Source: Methylophaga thalassica MP (GTDB taxonomy: Bacteria > Pseudomonadota > Gammaproteobacteria > Nitrosococcales > Methylophagaceae). From it: DNA of 64,000 nucleotides. The notes below the pieces were generated by a model. The model was not told the origin of the DNA, did not search any database, and saw nothing but the letters and a program-made list of their open reading frames with translations. Made by a program: the position numbers and the translations under genes. Positions 33,669-44,029 of the stretch are shown one piece after another (the stretch's first letter is position 1; every line of letters begins with the position of its first letter). Location: positions 830,001 through 894,000 of the forward strand of contig NZ_AFIG01000001.1 of NCBI RefSeq assembly GCF_000214595.1. The letters run 5' to 3'.

Positions 33669-34124
33669 TTATTGACAGTGTTGTTTAATATTGTTGCTCA
33701 ATTCTTGTATTTTCTGTTGACGATCTTCTTCTTTGATGCGTTGTAAGTTGCCATTTTCATCATAAAATCGTCCGCCCGGATGGTTTTGATAGGCGGTAAG
33801 TGCGTCTTTGGCATCTTGACATTGTTTTTCAAGTGCTGCTTCTTGTTCTGCTTTTTGCTCTGCCTGTTGTTGTGCTTGTTGCTTTTCCTGTTCAGCCGCT
33901 TTTTGCTGAGCAATCAAGGCATCGACTTCTCTCTGGGCTTGAGCTGGATCGACAGAGGGTGGCGGTGGTGTTTTGATCAATTCTGCGGGAGCAGATTCGG
34001 GAGCTTGCTGACTGTAGTGAACCTGTCCCTGTTCATCGACCCACTTATACACATCAGCGCTGGCGGTGCCAGTAACGGTCGCAGACAGTATAATCAGACT
34101 GAATTTGAGATTATCTCTTAACAT
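33669..34124 (-). CDS. DUF4124 periplasmic protein with coiled-coil
   Basis: A 151-residue exported protein if the ATG at 34124 is used; a TTG at 34136 would add four residues. A signal peptide (LKFSLIILSATVTGTASA) is followed by the DUF4124 motif DVYKWVDEQGQVHYSQQAP. A highly charged Gln/Glu/Ala/Lys helix (about 75-120) is likely coiled-coil. Function is unknown. It is the first gene of the leftward run and is divergent from the pseudouridine synthase gene. Confidence 0.82.
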   Translation of the reverse strand: MLRDNLKFSLIILSATVTGTASADVYKWVDEQGQVHYSQQAPESAPAELIKTPPPPSVDPAQAQREVDALIAQQKAAEQEKQQAQQQAEQKAEQEAALEKQCQDAKDALTAYQNHPGGRFYDENGNLQRIKEEDRQQKIQELSNNIKQHCQ

Positions 34125-34181
34125 TACATACACCAAGGCTCTAAACTACGTTAATTCTACGCCAAAGCCAGCCATCATAAA

Positions 34182-35021
34182 ATGTCTTATCACACTGATC
34201 GTTTTGAAATTCATTTACCTGTTGAAAAATCAGGGGCTAATGCCGTTGATCTATTAGCTGATGCCTGTGCGCTTTCTAAGCAACATTTAAAACGTATTAT
34301 GCTTAAGGGAGCAGTGTGGGTCAGTGTCGGCAAAAGAACACAACGCTTGCGCCGAGCCAAGCGTTTATTAAAAGCGGGTGAAACCTTGCATCTCTACTAC
34401 GACAAAGCCGTGTTAGAACGTGAAATGACACCTCCTGAGTTGATGGCCGACTTTGGCCATTACAGCGTCTGGAATAAACCCTACGGTGTATTATCCCAAG
34501 GATCGAAATGGGGCGATCACTGCACCGTCACTCGCTGGGCCGAGCAAGAACTCAAACCTCAACGTAATGCTTTCGTCGTGCATCGCCTGGATCGGGCCGC
34601 TAATGGTTTAATTGTGATTGCTCATGAAAAACAGGCAGCAGCAAAATTATCGGCTTTATTTCAACAACGAGATATTGATAAGCGCTATCGAATCTGGGTG
34701 GAAGGCGAGTTTTCAGCAGCGGCAACAAGCGACAAGCCTATTACCGTTGATCTGCCGATTGACGGCAGACACGCTCGTAGCCATTTCGTTTTTATGCAGT
34801 ACGATCCAGTCAAACAACAGAGTTTGTTAGATGTGTCGATTGAAACAGGCCGTAAACATCAGATCCGTCGGCATGCAGCAAGCCTAGGGTTTCCAGTGAT
34901 TGGTGACCGACTTTATGGTCAGCGTAAAACCACAGAAAATCTGCAACTCAGTGCTTATTATCTGGCGTTTATTTGCCCATTCACCGGGCAACCGCGAAAG
35001 TTTGATTTGCTAGCCGGATAA
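34182..35021 (+). CDS. RluA-family RNA pseudouridine synthase
   Basis: A 279-residue enzyme of the RluA family, converting uridine to pseudouridine in rRNA or tRNA. An S4-like N-terminal region (about 15-75) precedes the catalytic domain. The catalytic aspartate lies in VHRLDRAANGLIVIA (about 132-146), and YRIWVEG plus the GRKHQIRRHAASLGFPVIGDRLYG segment follow. The target site cannot be told from the sequence. The stop is 1 nt from the convergent dinF gene stop. Confidence 0.92.
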   Translation: MSYHTDRFEIHLPVEKSGANAVDLLADACALSKQHLKRIMLKGAVWVSVGKRTQRLRRAKRLLKAGETLHLYYDKAVLEREMTPPELMADFGHYSVWNKPYGVLSQGSKWGDHCTVTRWAEQELKPQRNAFVVHRLDRAANGLIVIAHEKQAAAKLSALFQQRDIDKRYRIWVEGEFSAAATSDKPITVDLPIDGRHARSHFVFMQYDPVKQQSLLDVSIETGRKHQIRRHAASLGFPVIGDRLYGQRKTTENLQLSAYYLAFICPFTGQPRKFDLLAG

Positions 35022-35022
35022 A

Positions 35023-36369
35023 TCATTTTTTAAGGGCTATGCGCTGGAATATACCGGGCAGATAGGCAGCTTGAGAGATGGCTCTGGCAATAAAAAGTAC
35101 CATCAAGGCTGCCCATAAGCCATGATTTCCATAGTCTTGAAAGAAATACCAACTGGGTAAAAAACAGACAAAGACCGAAAACAGCATGGCATTTCTCATT
35201 TCTTTGCCAAGTGTCGCGCCGACAAATAAACCATCAAATAAATAGGACCAAACAGCAAGCAACGGCGCAATAATAACCCAAGTACTATATTGCTCCGCTA
35301 GTGTTACAACAGCCGGTATATCGGTAAGCATACTGACAATCTGTTGGTGAAATAAGCCATACACAAGACTAAATAAAGCGGCGACCGCTAGCGCCCATTG
35401 TCCATTCATAAGAAGACTGGCTTTCAACATATCTTTGTCTTTACGGCCAACAGCCTTACCTGTCATCACTTCGGTAGCATTGGCAAAACCATCCAGGACA
35501 TAGGCCATAAAGGTAATAAAATTGAGCAAAACCATATTCGCGGCCAGAACGACATCACCATGTTGAGCACCCTGATTGGTGAAAAAGGCAAAACTGAAAA
35601 TTAAACATAAGGTTCTCAGCATAAAATTGCCGTGTAAGGCTAGCTGATGTCGCTCTTTTATAAATCGCTTTATTGCCTGTCGAATATCAATGCTTTGCCA
35701 CTGAAATCCTTTTCGGGTTAATAGAAATAGCGCAAATATTAAGCCGCTTAATTCTGCAATAACCGTGGCTAAAGCCACACCATCTGCTTTCATTTCCAGC
35801 ACATTCACAAACAACAGATCCAACACAATATTGGTGATATTAATCACAACTGCCATCGCTAAGGCTGATCGTGAGGCGCTTATGCCAATCAGCCAACCCA
35901 TAATGGCGTAATTAAGTAAGGTGGCTGGTGCGCTCCAGATACGAACAAAAAAATACTGCTGGGCCTGTAATAAGACTTCGGCACTGCCATCAATTAAGCT
36001 GAAAGCAATCTTGGCAATCGGCCATTGCAATAACAGTAACAACAACGCGATACCCGAAGCTAACAGTGCCGACTGGATTAACACGGACTCCGTTTCCTGC
36101 TGACTGCCATGGCCATTGACCTGAGAAGTCAGGCCGGTTGTGACCATACGTAGGAAACCAAAACCCCAGAACAGAAAGGTAAACACCATACTGCCGAGTG
36201 CGACAGCACCAAGATAGATGGGGGAGTTGAGGTGGCCCATTACAGCGGTATCAACTAAGCCAAGTATGGGGGTGGACAAATTTGCCAGAATCATCGGTCC
36301 GGCTATGGCCCAAATGTGTTGATGTGAAAGTGCTTTTTTCAATGCTGTACCCGAAAATAAAAAGGCCAC
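35023..36369 (-). CDS. dinF: MATE family efflux transporter, DinF type
   Basis: A 448-residue multidrug and toxin extrusion protein with 12 predicted membrane helices, of the DinF subgroup: LGLVDTAVMGHLNSPIYLGAVALG near the N-terminus is nearly the E. coli DinF sequence. It would export organic cations in exchange for H+ or Na+. The GTG start at 36369 has AGAGG upstream but lies within the hppA terminator hairpin. A TTG at 36342 gives a start closer to E. coli DinF. The 5' end is therefore uncertain. Confidence 0.9.
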   Translation of the reverse strand: MAFLFSGTALKKALSHQHIWAIAGPMILANLSTPILGLVDTAVMGHLNSPIYLGAVALGSMVFTFLFWGFGFLRMVTTGLTSQVNGHGSQQETESVLIQSALLASGIALLLLLLQWPIAKIAFSLIDGSAEVLLQAQQYFFVRIWSAPATLLNYAIMGWLIGISASRSALAMAVVINITNIVLDLLFVNVLEMKADGVALATVIAELSGLIFALFLLTRKGFQWQSIDIRQAIKRFIKERHQLALHGNFMLRTLCLIFSFAFFTNQGAQHGDVVLAANMVLLNFITFMAYVLDGFANATEVMTGKAVGRKDKDMLKASLLMNGQWALAVAALFSLVYGLFHQQIVSMLTDIPAVVTLAEQYSTWVIIAPLLAVWSYLFDGLFVGATLGKEMRNAMLFSVFVCFLPSWYFFQDYGNHGLWAALMVLFIARAISQAAYLPGIFQRIALKK

Positions 36370-36381
36370 ATCATGTGGCCT
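36354..36381 (-). terminator. Rho-independent terminator after hppA
   Basis: On the - strand AGGCCAC and GTGGCCT form a 7-bp stem (extendable by A-T pairs) around a five-base loop, followed by TTTTTATTTT. It lies 25 nt after the hppA stop and overlaps the annotated GTG start of dinF. Confidence 0.8.
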
Positions 36382-36405
36382 CTGTGAAGTTTATTAAATG
36401 TAAGT

Positions 36406-38415
36406 TCAGAGAAGCGGGGCGATAACCAGGCTGACGATGGCCATCACATTAATCAGAATGTTCATGGCTGGGCCGGATGTATCTTTTAATGGGTCTCCCA
36501 CTGTGTCACCAACCACAGCGGCTTTATGTATTTCAGAGCCTTTACCGCCATGATTCCCTTTCTCGATATATTTTTTTGCATTATCCCATGCACCACCGGC
36601 GTTAGCCATCATCAGCGCCATCATGACACAACAGATAAGTGCGCCAGCCAACATGCCACCCAGAGCTTGTGGACCCAGTACAAAGCCAACGACTACAGGA
36701 GCTAATACGGCTAATAATCCAGGCAATACCATCTTATTCAAAGCGGCTTTGGTAGCGATATCAACACAGCGGGCAGTATCGGGCTTAGCCGTTCCCTCTA
36801 ATAAGCCTGGAATCTCTTTAAACTGACGACGAATCTCTCGAATCATGTCAAAGGCAGCATCACCGACAGCGGTCATGGTCAGCGCGCTGACCAAAAATGG
36901 GAATATACCGCCCAAGAACATGCCCATCAGCACCAGCGGGTTGTTTAACAATAAAACAAAGTTGCTGTCACCATGGCTGATCGTTTCAATATAAGCACTG
37001 ATAATGGCCAATGCAGCCAGTGCCGCAGCCCCTATGGCAAAGCCTTTACCTATGGCAGCTGTGGTATTACCCAGCTCATCAAGTGAGTCAGTAATATCCC
37101 GGGTTTTTTTACCCATTTCCGCCATTTCAGCAATACCGCCTGCATTGTCGGCAACAGGACCATAAGCATCAATCGCCATAGTAATTCCTACTGTTGCCAA
37201 CATACCAACCGCAGCAATAGCCACTCCATAAAGCCCGGCGACATAACTGGCTGAAAAAATAATGGCGGCAATGGTGATAACAGGGATAGCGACAGATTGC
37301 ATGCCTAAGGCGAGTCCGGAAATCATAATGGTGGCAGGGCCGGTTTCACCACTTGCTGCCAATTTCTTTATGGGGGCACCACCTGTGTAATACTCGGTCA
37401 CCAAACCAATAATGATGCCACCCAGTGCACCGGATAACACGGCAATCCATAACTCCCCAGCACCGCCCATCAGTCCAATTAACCACCAGGCAGTGACTAT
37501 AAAAAGAAGTGATGCGCCAATGGTACCGATTCTTAATGCAACGCTCGGGGCTTGTTGTGAAAATAGCTTTACACTGAGAATGCCCAATATCGAGCAAATA
37601 AGTCCTGCAGAGGCCAACGCCAGTGGCAGAAACATCAGTGTAGATTTTTCACTGGCGAGTTGATTGACGGCAACAAGCCCCATGGTGGAGGCAATCGTAA
37701 TACTGGCAATAATGGCACCGCAGTAGGATTCAAAAATATCGGAGCCCATACCTGCAACATCCCCAACATTGTCGCCCACGTTGTCAGCAATAACCCCAGG
37801 ATTACGGGGATCATCTTCAGGGATACCGGCTTCGACCTTGCCCACTAAGTCAGCACCGACATCAGCGGACTTGGTATAGATGCCACCGCCGACTCTTGAA
37901 AATAAGGCGACTGAAGAAGCACCCATGCCAAAGCCATGAATAATATGTGTGGTCTGAGGATCGTGACCATACAGCAGGTAGAGAAAGCCTAAACCCAGTA
38001 AGCCCATGGCGGCCACAGTGAGTCCCATGATTGAGCCCCCGGAGAAAGCAACAGATAAAGCGGCGGAGGTACCTTGATTCTGTGCGGCAACCGCTGTTCT
38101 TACATTGGTTTTGGTGGAGGCATACATGCCGATGAATCCGGCACAGGCGGAGCACATAGAACCAATGAAAAATGCAAACGCACTTGGCCAACCTAAATTA
38201 GAGAATCCCAACGCTAAAATACACAATAAGCAAAAAACCGCTAACCGCGAATATTCTGCTTTCATAAAGACCATTGCTCCCAGATGAATCTGATCACCGA
38301 TATCGACGACTTTACCTATCCCAGCAGGTTTTTTCAGGATTGAGATATAGAGAAATAAAGCACAAAGTAAACCGAAAATACCAAGAATGATTGGAACATA
38401 GCTGAGCGATGCCAT
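36406..38415 (-). CDS. hppA: Membrane-bound ion-translocating pyrophosphatase
   Basis: Integral membrane PPase that hydrolyses pyrophosphate and pumps H+ (or Na+). The 669-residue protein has about 16 helices and the substrate-binding stretches [35 protein letters not shown] and the C-terminal [14 protein letters not shown]. The [14 protein letters not shown] motif has Ala where K+-independent enzymes have Lys, so this should be the K+-dependent class. Proton versus sodium specificity is not decided here. ATG 38415 is preferred because AGAGGG lies 6 nt upstream; the in-frame ATG at 38433 has no such site. It is followed by a terminator and dinF. Confidence 0.94.
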   Translation of the reverse strand: MASLSYVPIILGIFGLLCALFLYISILKKPAGIGKVVDIGDQIHLGAMVFMKAEYSRLAVFCLLCILALGFSNLGWPSAFAFFIGSMCSACAGFIGMYASTKTNVRTAVAAQNQGTSAALSVAFSGGSIMGLTVAAMGLLGLGFLYLLYGHDPQTTHIIHGFGMGASSVALFSRVGGGIYTKSADVGADLVGKVEAGIPEDDPRNPGVIADNVGDNVGDVAGMGSDIFESYCGAIIASITIASTMGLVAVNQLASEKSTLMFLPLALASAGLICSILGILSVKLFSQQAPSVALRIGTIGASLLFIVTAWWLIGLMGGAGELWIAVLSGALGGIIIGLVTEYYTGGAPIKKLAASGETGPATIMISGLALGMQSVAIPVITIAAIIFSASYVAGLYGVAIAAVGMLATVGITMAIDAYGPVADNAGGIAEMAEMGKKTRDITDSLDELGNTTAAIGKGFAIGAAALAALAIISAYIETISHGDSNFVLLLNNPLVLMGMFLGGIFPFLVSALTMTAVGDAAFDMIREIRRQFKEIPGLLEGTAKPDTARCVDIATKAALNKMVLPGLLAVLAPVVVGFVLGPQALGGMLAGALICCVMMALMMANAGGAWDNAKKYIEKGNHGGKGSEIHKAAVVGDTVGDPLKDTSGPAMNILINVMAIVSLVIAPLL

Positions 38416-38563
38416 AGAATTCCCTCTCTTCATTACAAACTGTGGGCATGAAACACGTTTATTATGGTTTTTCTACCTTTTATACGCGCCTGACATATTC
38501 AAGTAAAGTCAAAGACTTATCTTATTGATTTGCTCAGTTGGAACGAAATAGAGAGTACCCTTT

Positions 38564-39355
38564 ATGGTGGAATGGATTGGCTATCTAATTGCAGGTTTGG
38601 TGTCTGGTTTGCTGGCCGGTTTGTTTGGTATTGGTGGCGGCCTGATCATTGTGCCTATCCTTATGCTGGTTTTTGGCTGGCAGGGTATGTCATCTGACAT
38701 TGCGATTCATGTGGCTATTGCTACTTCATTAATGACGATTAGTGTTACCTCAATCTCCTCTATGTTAGCTCACCACAAATATGAAACAACGCAATGGCAT
38801 TTGGTGAAAAAGCTGGCACCAAGCCTTGTATTAGGTAGCTTTGCCGGGGCCTATATTGCCAGTTCCATGCCTAGCCATATTTTAAAGATATGGTTTGGGG
38901 TATTTGCTTTGTTGGTAGCAGTAAAAATGTGGTTGCCGCCACCTAAATCTGTCTCAACTAAATTTTTAGCAGCCCCGAGTATTTTTTCTGCTGGTTTAAT
39001 TACTGGTATTGTCTCCGCTATGGTTGGAATTGGTGGTGGTTCACTGGTCGTGCCATACCTGGTAATGAGTGGACTTTCTATGCAACGTGCGGTGGGAACT
39101 GCGGCGGCGTGTGGTTTGCCAATTGCCTTAAGTGGGGCTGCTGGCTACATATTGATTGGCTCCCAACTCGAACATGTTGATGGGCAGTGGCAGAGCGGCT
39201 TTGTTCACTGGCAAGCCTTTTTAGGGATTATTGCCACCAGTGTCTGGGTTGCACCGATTGGCGCAAAATTAGCCAAGACGTTACCAAGCCATATCCTGAG
39301 TCGTTTATTTTCACTATTTCTTTTTGCGTTAGCTGCGTTCTTTCTCGTTCGCTAA
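38564..39355 (+). CDS. TauE/SafE family (UPF0721) sulfite/sulfonate exporter-like protein
   Basis: A 263-residue integral membrane protein with about eight helices in two homologous halves. Each half has a glycine-rich motif: GLFGIGGGLIIVPIL (about 20-34) and VGIGGGSLVVPYLV (about 155-168). Members transport anions such as sulfite or organosulfonates, but the substrate is not predictable here. It is divergent from hppA with a 148-nt intergenic region. Confidence 0.85.
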   Translation: MVEWIGYLIAGLVSGLLAGLFGIGGGLIIVPILMLVFGWQGMSSDIAIHVAIATSLMTISVTSISSMLAHHKYETTQWHLVKKLAPSLVLGSFAGAYIASSMPSHILKIWFGVFALLVAVKMWLPPPKSVSTKFLAAPSIFSAGLITGIVSAMVGIGGGSLVVPYLVMSGLSMQRAVGTAAACGLPIALSGAAGYILIGSQLEHVDGQWQSGFVHWQAFLGIIATSVWVAPIGAKLAKTLPSHILSRLFSLFLFALAAFFLVR

Positions 39356-39522
39356 TTGAGTGACTTGCTGGGTTTATCGCTTAATGGATTTAGCGCGTGA
39401 CATAAAGTCAGATTGGCGATGTTATGAAGAATAATGCTTATTCACTTGCTGAGAGTTTAACCTGAAGGGCTTTTCTTCTATAATCAGCGACTTTGTTTAT
39501 TTGCTATCTGGAGCATAACCCT

Positions 39523-40062
39523 ATGAATCTCGACCGTGTTGGTTCAGGCAAAAATTTGCCAACAGACATCAATGTCATTATTGAAATCCCTTCACATTCT
39601 GATCCTGTGAAATATGAAGTTGATAAAGAAACCGGGGCACTTTTTGTTGACCGTTTCATGAATACTGCGATGTTTTATCCATGCAACTATGGTTATGTTC
39701 CACACACGTTGTCTGATGACGGTGATCCGGTTGATGTATTGGTTGTCAGCCCGTATGCATTAATCAGTGGTTCAGTGGTCAGTTGCCGTCCTGTGGGTAT
39801 GTTAAAAATGACTGATGAGTCTGGTGAAGATGCCAAAATTATCGCCGTGCCACACGATAAAATGTACGATGATGTGAAAGATATTAATGACTTACCAGAA
39901 CGTCTGTTGAATCAACTTTCACATTTCTTTGAACACTACAAAGATTTAGAAAAGAACAAATGGGTCAAAGTTGAAGGCTGGGTGGGTAAAGCTGAAGCTG
40001 AAACTGAAATTGTGGCCAGTGTTGAACGTTTTAAATCAGCACCTGTTAAACCCCAATTTTAA
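39523..40062 (+). CDS. ppa: Soluble inorganic pyrophosphatase (family I)
   Basis: Cytoplasmic Mg-dependent hydrolysis of PPi. The 179-residue protein is collinear with E. coli Ppa ([25 protein letters not shown]; signature [28 protein letters not shown]). ATG 39523 is used, with GGAG about 10 nt upstream; the open frame continues to 39493 but without homology. A strong terminator follows. Its proximity to hppA puts two competing PPi-consuming enzymes close together. Confidence 0.96.
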   Translation: MNLDRVGSGKNLPTDINVIIEIPSHSDPVKYEVDKETGALFVDRFMNTAMFYPCNYGYVPHTLSDDGDPVDVLVVSPYALISGSVVSCRPVGMLKMTDESGEDAKIIAVPHDKMYDDVKDINDLPERLLNQLSHFFEHYKDLEKNKWVKVEGWVGKAEAETEIVASVERFKSAPVKPQF

Positions 40063-40084
40063 ATCTGACTGATTTACAATGATT

Positions 40085-40117
40085 CGGCGAGCTGAGTTTT
40101 CAGCTCGCCGTTTTTTT
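40085..40117 (+). terminator. Rho-independent terminator after ppa
   Basis: Perfect 11-bp stem CGGCGAGCTGA (40085-40095) with TCAGCTCGCCG (40100-40110), loop GTTT, then seven T. It ends ppa transcription; serB starts 19 nt later. Confidence 0.95.
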
Positions 40118-40135
40118 ATCTAGTGCGGAAACATC

Positions 40136-40981
40136 ATGACAACACTGGTACTGCAAGGCAAAACTCTCACTCACGAACTGGCAGAGCAGATCGCCCATCA
40201 ATATTCTGGTCAGTTTAACTGGTATAAACACTATGTGACGGTGACTCATGTCTCTGGCATTGATGCTGAGGCTATGCATCAGCTTCGTCAGCAATATGAT
40301 TTCGATATTAATCTGATACCAGAACAATTTGATCATCGTGCCGCTAAACTTCTTGTCACCGATATGGATTCAACGCTGATTACCATCGAGTGTATTGATG
40401 AAATCGCTGATTTTATGAACCTAAAACCCGAAGTTGCAGCGATTACAGAATCAGCGATGCGTGGTGAAATAGATTTCGAAACTTCACTTCGGAAGCGCGT
40501 GTCTTTATTGAAAGGTTTAGATGTTGAGGTTCTTGAACGAGTTTATGATGAACGTTTGCGATTGAGTCCTGGGGCTGAGTTGATGGTGTCGACACTTAAA
40601 CAGCATGGCTTTAGCCTGGCATTAGTATCGGGTGGCTTCACCTTTTTTACCGATAGATTAAAGCAGCGTTTAGGGCTTGATTTTGCTCAGGCCAATAAGC
40701 TGGCAGAAAAAGACGGCAAACTCACTGGAGAAGTTGACGGCGATATTTGTGGCGCACAAACCAAAGCCGATTTTCTGTTGTCATGTTGTGACAAAATGAA
40801 CATTGTCGCTGAACAAACAATAGCGGTGGGGGATGGGGCGAATGATTTGTTAATGATGGAGCCAGCTGGTTTGAGTGTGGCCTATCACGCTAAACCGAAA
40901 GTGCAGCAGCAGGCGGCGACAGCAATAAATCATAATGGACTGGATGCGATTCTTGGCTTATTGCAGCTTGAATATAACTAG
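40136..40981 (+). CDS. serB: Phosphoserine phosphatase
   Basis: HAD-family enzyme for the last step of serine synthesis. The 281-residue protein has an N-terminal ACT-like region (about 1-65) and the HAD core: motif I DMDSTLITIECIDE (nucleophile D76, acid D78), motif II SGGFTFF, and motif IV GDGANDLLMM. Serine feeds SHMT (glyA) for one-carbon metabolism. The gene follows the ppa terminator, so its promoter must lie in or before the terminator region. Confidence 0.95.
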   Translation: MTTLVLQGKTLTHELAEQIAHQYSGQFNWYKHYVTVTHVSGIDAEAMHQLRQQYDFDINLIPEQFDHRAAKLLVTDMDSTLITIECIDEIADFMNLKPEVAAITESAMRGEIDFETSLRKRVSLLKGLDVEVLERVYDERLRLSPGAELMVSTLKQHGFSLALVSGGFTFFTDRLKQRLGLDFAQANKLAEKDGKLTGEVDGDICGAQTKADFLLSCCDKMNIVAEQTIAVGDGANDLLMMEPAGLSVAYHAKPKVQQQAATAINHNGLDAILGLLQLEYN

Positions 40982-41055
40982 CCTAAGCTTGAAAACTATA
41001 AAAGCATCCCCATCTCATCAGACACAATAAATTTCAAAACTACGAGGATTAAAGA

Positions 41056-41367
41056 ATGGAAGTAATGGAAAAAATTACACAGGCGATTCAATCAAACCCG
41101 GTCATTTTGTTTATGAAAGGGACGCCTGAGTTTCCACAATGTGGTTTTTCAAGCCGGGCTTCTCAAGCCATATCTGCGTGTGGTGCAGAATTTGCTTATG
41201 TGAATGTATTGGCAGAGCCAGATGTGCGTGAAAATCTGCATCGTTATGCAGATTGGCCAACCTTCCCACAACTGTATATTAAAGGTGAATTAGTGGGTGG
41301 TTGTGACATTATTATGGAGCTGTATGAAAACGGCGAATTACAAAAAATGATTGATGAAGCGAGCTAA
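41056..41367 (+). CDS. grxD: Monothiol glutaredoxin Grx4 type
   Basis: A 103-residue CGFS-type glutaredoxin that binds a [2Fe-2S] cluster with glutathione and delivers it to targets. The active site is C29 in PQCGFSSRA; conserved [19 protein letters not shown] follows. It is slightly shorter at the C-terminus than the 115-residue E. coli protein. The RBS candidate GAGGATTAAAG precedes the ATG. clpS starts 8 nt after its stop. Confidence 0.95.
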   Translation: MEVMEKITQAIQSNPVILFMKGTPEFPQCGFSSRASQAISACGAEFAYVNVLAEPDVRENLHRYADWPTFPQLYIKGELVGGCDIIMELYENGELQKMIDEAS

Positions 41368-41375
41368 AAAAGGGC

Positions 41376-41702
41376 ATGAGTCAGGAAAATGATCACGAAT
41401 GGAACAACGACAATGAATATGCCGTTGCTCCAGCAAAGCCAGACTTGAAGCAACCACCCAAGTACCGGGTGATTATGCTAAATGATGACTACACGCCAAT
41501 GGATTTTGTGATTGAAGTCCTCGAAAACCTTTTTGGCATGGGGCGTGAGCGTGCTACACGCACCATGCTTCAAGTGCATACCGAAGGTAGTGCCTTGTGT
41601 GGTATTTTTACCTATGAGATAGCTGAAGCGAAAGTCGAACAGGTCAACAGCTATTCTCAAAGCCACGGTCATCCATTGCAGTGTACGATGGAAGAGGAAT
41701 GA
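41376..41702 (+). CDS. clpS: ATP-dependent Clp protease adaptor ClpS
   Basis: A 108-residue adaptor that recognises N-degrons (Leu, Phe, Trp, Tyr) and delivers them to ClpAP. After a flexible acidic N-terminus the core [22 protein letters not shown] is typical, including the N-D-D pocket residues. It stands directly upstream of clpA, the usual gammaproteobacterial order. Confidence 0.97.
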   Translation: MSQENDHEWNNDNEYAVAPAKPDLKQPPKYRVIMLNDDYTPMDFVIEVLENLFGMGRERATRTMLQVHTEGSALCGIFTYEIAEAKVEQVNSYSQSHGHPLQCTMEEE

Positions 41703-41739
41703 CCTAGTTCGATATCCAACCAATAAGGTGGAACGTAAC

Positions 41740-44004
41740 ATGTTAAGTAAAGAGCTCGAACAAACCCTCAGCCAAGCATTTAATTATGCTCGCCAACGTG
41801 CTCATGAGTTTCTTACCGTTGAGCATCTCTTATTAGCGCTACTGGAAAATGGTCAGGCATTGGCCGTATTGAAGGCGTGCGAAGTAGATATCACTGTTTT
41901 ACGACAGGAATTAAGCGATTTTCTGGCTGATAATCTACCGACACTCGCTGAGGATAGTGAGCGCGAAACTCAACCAACGCTGGCATTCCAACGTATTCTA
42001 CAGCGCGCTGTGATGCATGTTCAGTCATCAGGTGGTTCTGAGGTGACTGGGGCAAATGTTCTGGTGTCGATCTTTTCTGAACAACAATCTCAAGCCGTTT
42101 ACTTATTGCAAAAGCAGGATGTCACACGTTTGGATGTCGTCAATGCGATTAGTCATGGCGATGTTGAGGATAGTGCTGCTACATCAGAATCAGAAGCCAA
42201 AGTAGAAAGCGAAGATGTTTCTGATGATGATAAAAGTCCTCTGACATTGTATGCCGAAAATCTGAATGCAGCCGCCATCAAAGGTAAAATCGATCCGCTT
42301 GTTGGTCGTGCCCATGAATTAGAACGTACGTTACAAATCCTGTGTCGTCGTCGTAAAAATAATCCTTTATTTGTCGGTGAAGCAGGGGTCGGTAAAACAG
42401 CTCTGGCTGAAGGTCTGGCAAGACGCATTGTTCACGGTGACGTGCCTGAAGTGTTAGCAGAAACCACCATCTATTCTTTAGATATGGGCGCACTGGTTGC
42501 CGGTACAAAATACCGGGGTGATTTTGAAAAACGTCTGAAAGCCTTATTACGTGAATTGAAAAAGCAGCCACACGCGATTTTGTTTATCGATGAAATCCAT
42601 ACCATGATTGGTGCAGGTAGTGCAGGTAACAGCACGATGGATGCGGCTAACTTATTAAAACCGTTATTAGCCAGTGGTGAACTGAAGTGTATTGGTTCAA
42701 CTACCTATCAGGAATACCGGGGTATTTTTGAGCATGATCGCGCTTTAGCACGCAGGTTCCAGAAGATTGATCTGCCAGAACCCAGTGTGGCTGAAACCAT
42801 TGAAATTTTGAAAGGCCTTAAACCTGGCCTGGAAGAGCACCACAATGTGCGTTACTCCAATGCGGCGATTGAACAGGCTGCTGAGTTGGCGCATCGTCAT
42901 ATTAATGATCGCTTCCTGCCAGACAAGGCGATTGATGTGTTAGACGAAGTCGGTGCCGCTCAGCGTATTGCACCGAAGTCTAAACGTAAAAAACTGATTG
43001 GTGTGAATGATGTGCAGGCTATCGTGGCGAAAATTGCACGTATTCCTGCGAAAACGGTGTCCAATGCGGATAAAGATAATCTGCGTAAACTGGAAGATAA
43101 TCTTAAACGCGTTATTTTTGGTCAGGACGAAGCAATTTCTGCTCTAGGCTCTGCGATTAAGATGGCGCGTTCAGGCTTGGGTCATCCAGAAAAACCGACA
43201 GGTGCCTTCTTGTTTGCAGGTCCTACCGGTGTAGGTAAAACCGAAGTCACACGTCAGTTAGCACATAATTTGGGGGTTGATCTGATTCGTTTTGATATGT
43301 CGGAATATATGGAAAGCCATACCGTATCAAGACTCATTGGCGCACCTCCTGGTTATGTTGGCTTTGATCAAGGCGGTCTGCTAACGGATGCCATCATCAA
43401 ACAACCTCACGCAGTGCTGTTGTTAGATGAAATTGAGAAAGCGCATCCAGATGTGTTTAATCTGTTACTACAAGTGATGGATCATGGCACATTGACGGAT
43501 AACAACGGACGTAAAGCGGACTTCCGTCATGTCGTGTTAGTGATGACAAGTAATGCCGGTGCTGCTGAGATGAGTAAACCATCCATTGGTTTCACCAAGC
43601 AGGACAATTTAACCTCTGACGGTAATGAAGCCCTGAAACGTACCTTCACGCCAGAGTTCCGTAATCGTCTTGATGGCATTATTCAATTTAAACCTTTGGA
43701 TAAGGATGCCATCCTTCGGGTAGCGGATAAAGCGGTATTAGAGCTTGAAATGTTACTTGAAGATAAAAACGTCACTATCGAAGTGAATGATGCGGCTCGC
43801 CAATGGCTGGCTGAACATGGTTATGATGTGCAAATGGGCGCTCGTCCTATGGCGAGACTGGTTCAGGAGAAAATCAAACGACCACTGGCTGATGAGCTGT
43901 TATTTGGTAAATTGAGTCAGGGTGGTGGACATGTTCGTGTCACGCTAAAAGATGAGGATATTCATCTGGAAATGGACAGTGCAGCGGAAGCGGTTAAATC
44001 CTGA
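41740..44004 (+). CDS. clpA: ATP-dependent Clp protease ATPase subunit ClpA
   Basis: Hsp100 unfoldase that feeds substrates to ClpP. The 754-residue protein has the ClpN domain (about 1-140), an acidic linker, AAA1 with GEAGVGKTALAEG and DEIHTMIGAG, and AAA2 with GPTGVGKTEVTRQ and LLLDEIEKAHPDVFN; both halves carry Walker A and B. ATG 41740 is chosen because AAGGTGG lies 8 nt upstream and MLSKELEQTL aligns with E. coli; the GTG at 41728 would be inside that RBS. A terminator follows. Confidence 0.97.
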   Translation: MLSKELEQTLSQAFNYARQRAHEFLTVEHLLLALLENGQALAVLKACEVDITVLRQELSDFLADNLPTLAEDSERETQPTLAFQRILQRAVMHVQSSGGSEVTGANVLVSIFSEQQSQAVYLLQKQDVTRLDVVNAISHGDVEDSAATSESEAKVESEDVSDDDKSPLTLYAENLNAAAIKGKIDPLVGRAHELERTLQILCRRRKNNPLFVGEAGVGKTALAEGLARRIVHGDVPEVLAETTIYSLDMGALVAGTKYRGDFEKRLKALLRELKKQPHAILFIDEIHTMIGAGSAGNSTMDAANLLKPLLASGELKCIGSTTYQEYRGIFEHDRALARRFQKIDLPEPSVAETIEILKGLKPGLEEHHNVRYSNAAIEQAAELAHRHINDRFLPDKAIDVLDEVGAAQRIAPKSKRKKLIGVNDVQAIVAKIARIPAKTVSNADKDNLRKLEDNLKRVIFGQDEAISALGSAIKMARSGLGHPEKPTGAFLFAGPTGVGKTEVTRQLAHNLGVDLIRFDMSEYMESHTVSRLIGAPPGYVGFDQGGLLTDAIIKQPHAVLLLDEIEKAHPDVFNLLLQVMDHGTLTDNNGRKADFRHVVLVMTSNAGAAEMSKPSIGFTKQDNLTSDGNEALKRTFTPEFRNRLDGIIQFKPLDKDAILRVADKAVLELEMLLEDKNVTIEVNDAARQWLAEHGYDVQMGARPMARLVQEKIKRPLADELLFGKLSQGGGHVRVTLKDEDIHLEMDSAAEAVKS

Positions 44005-44029
44005 TTTATCAGTTTCAAAAAGTGAAATA

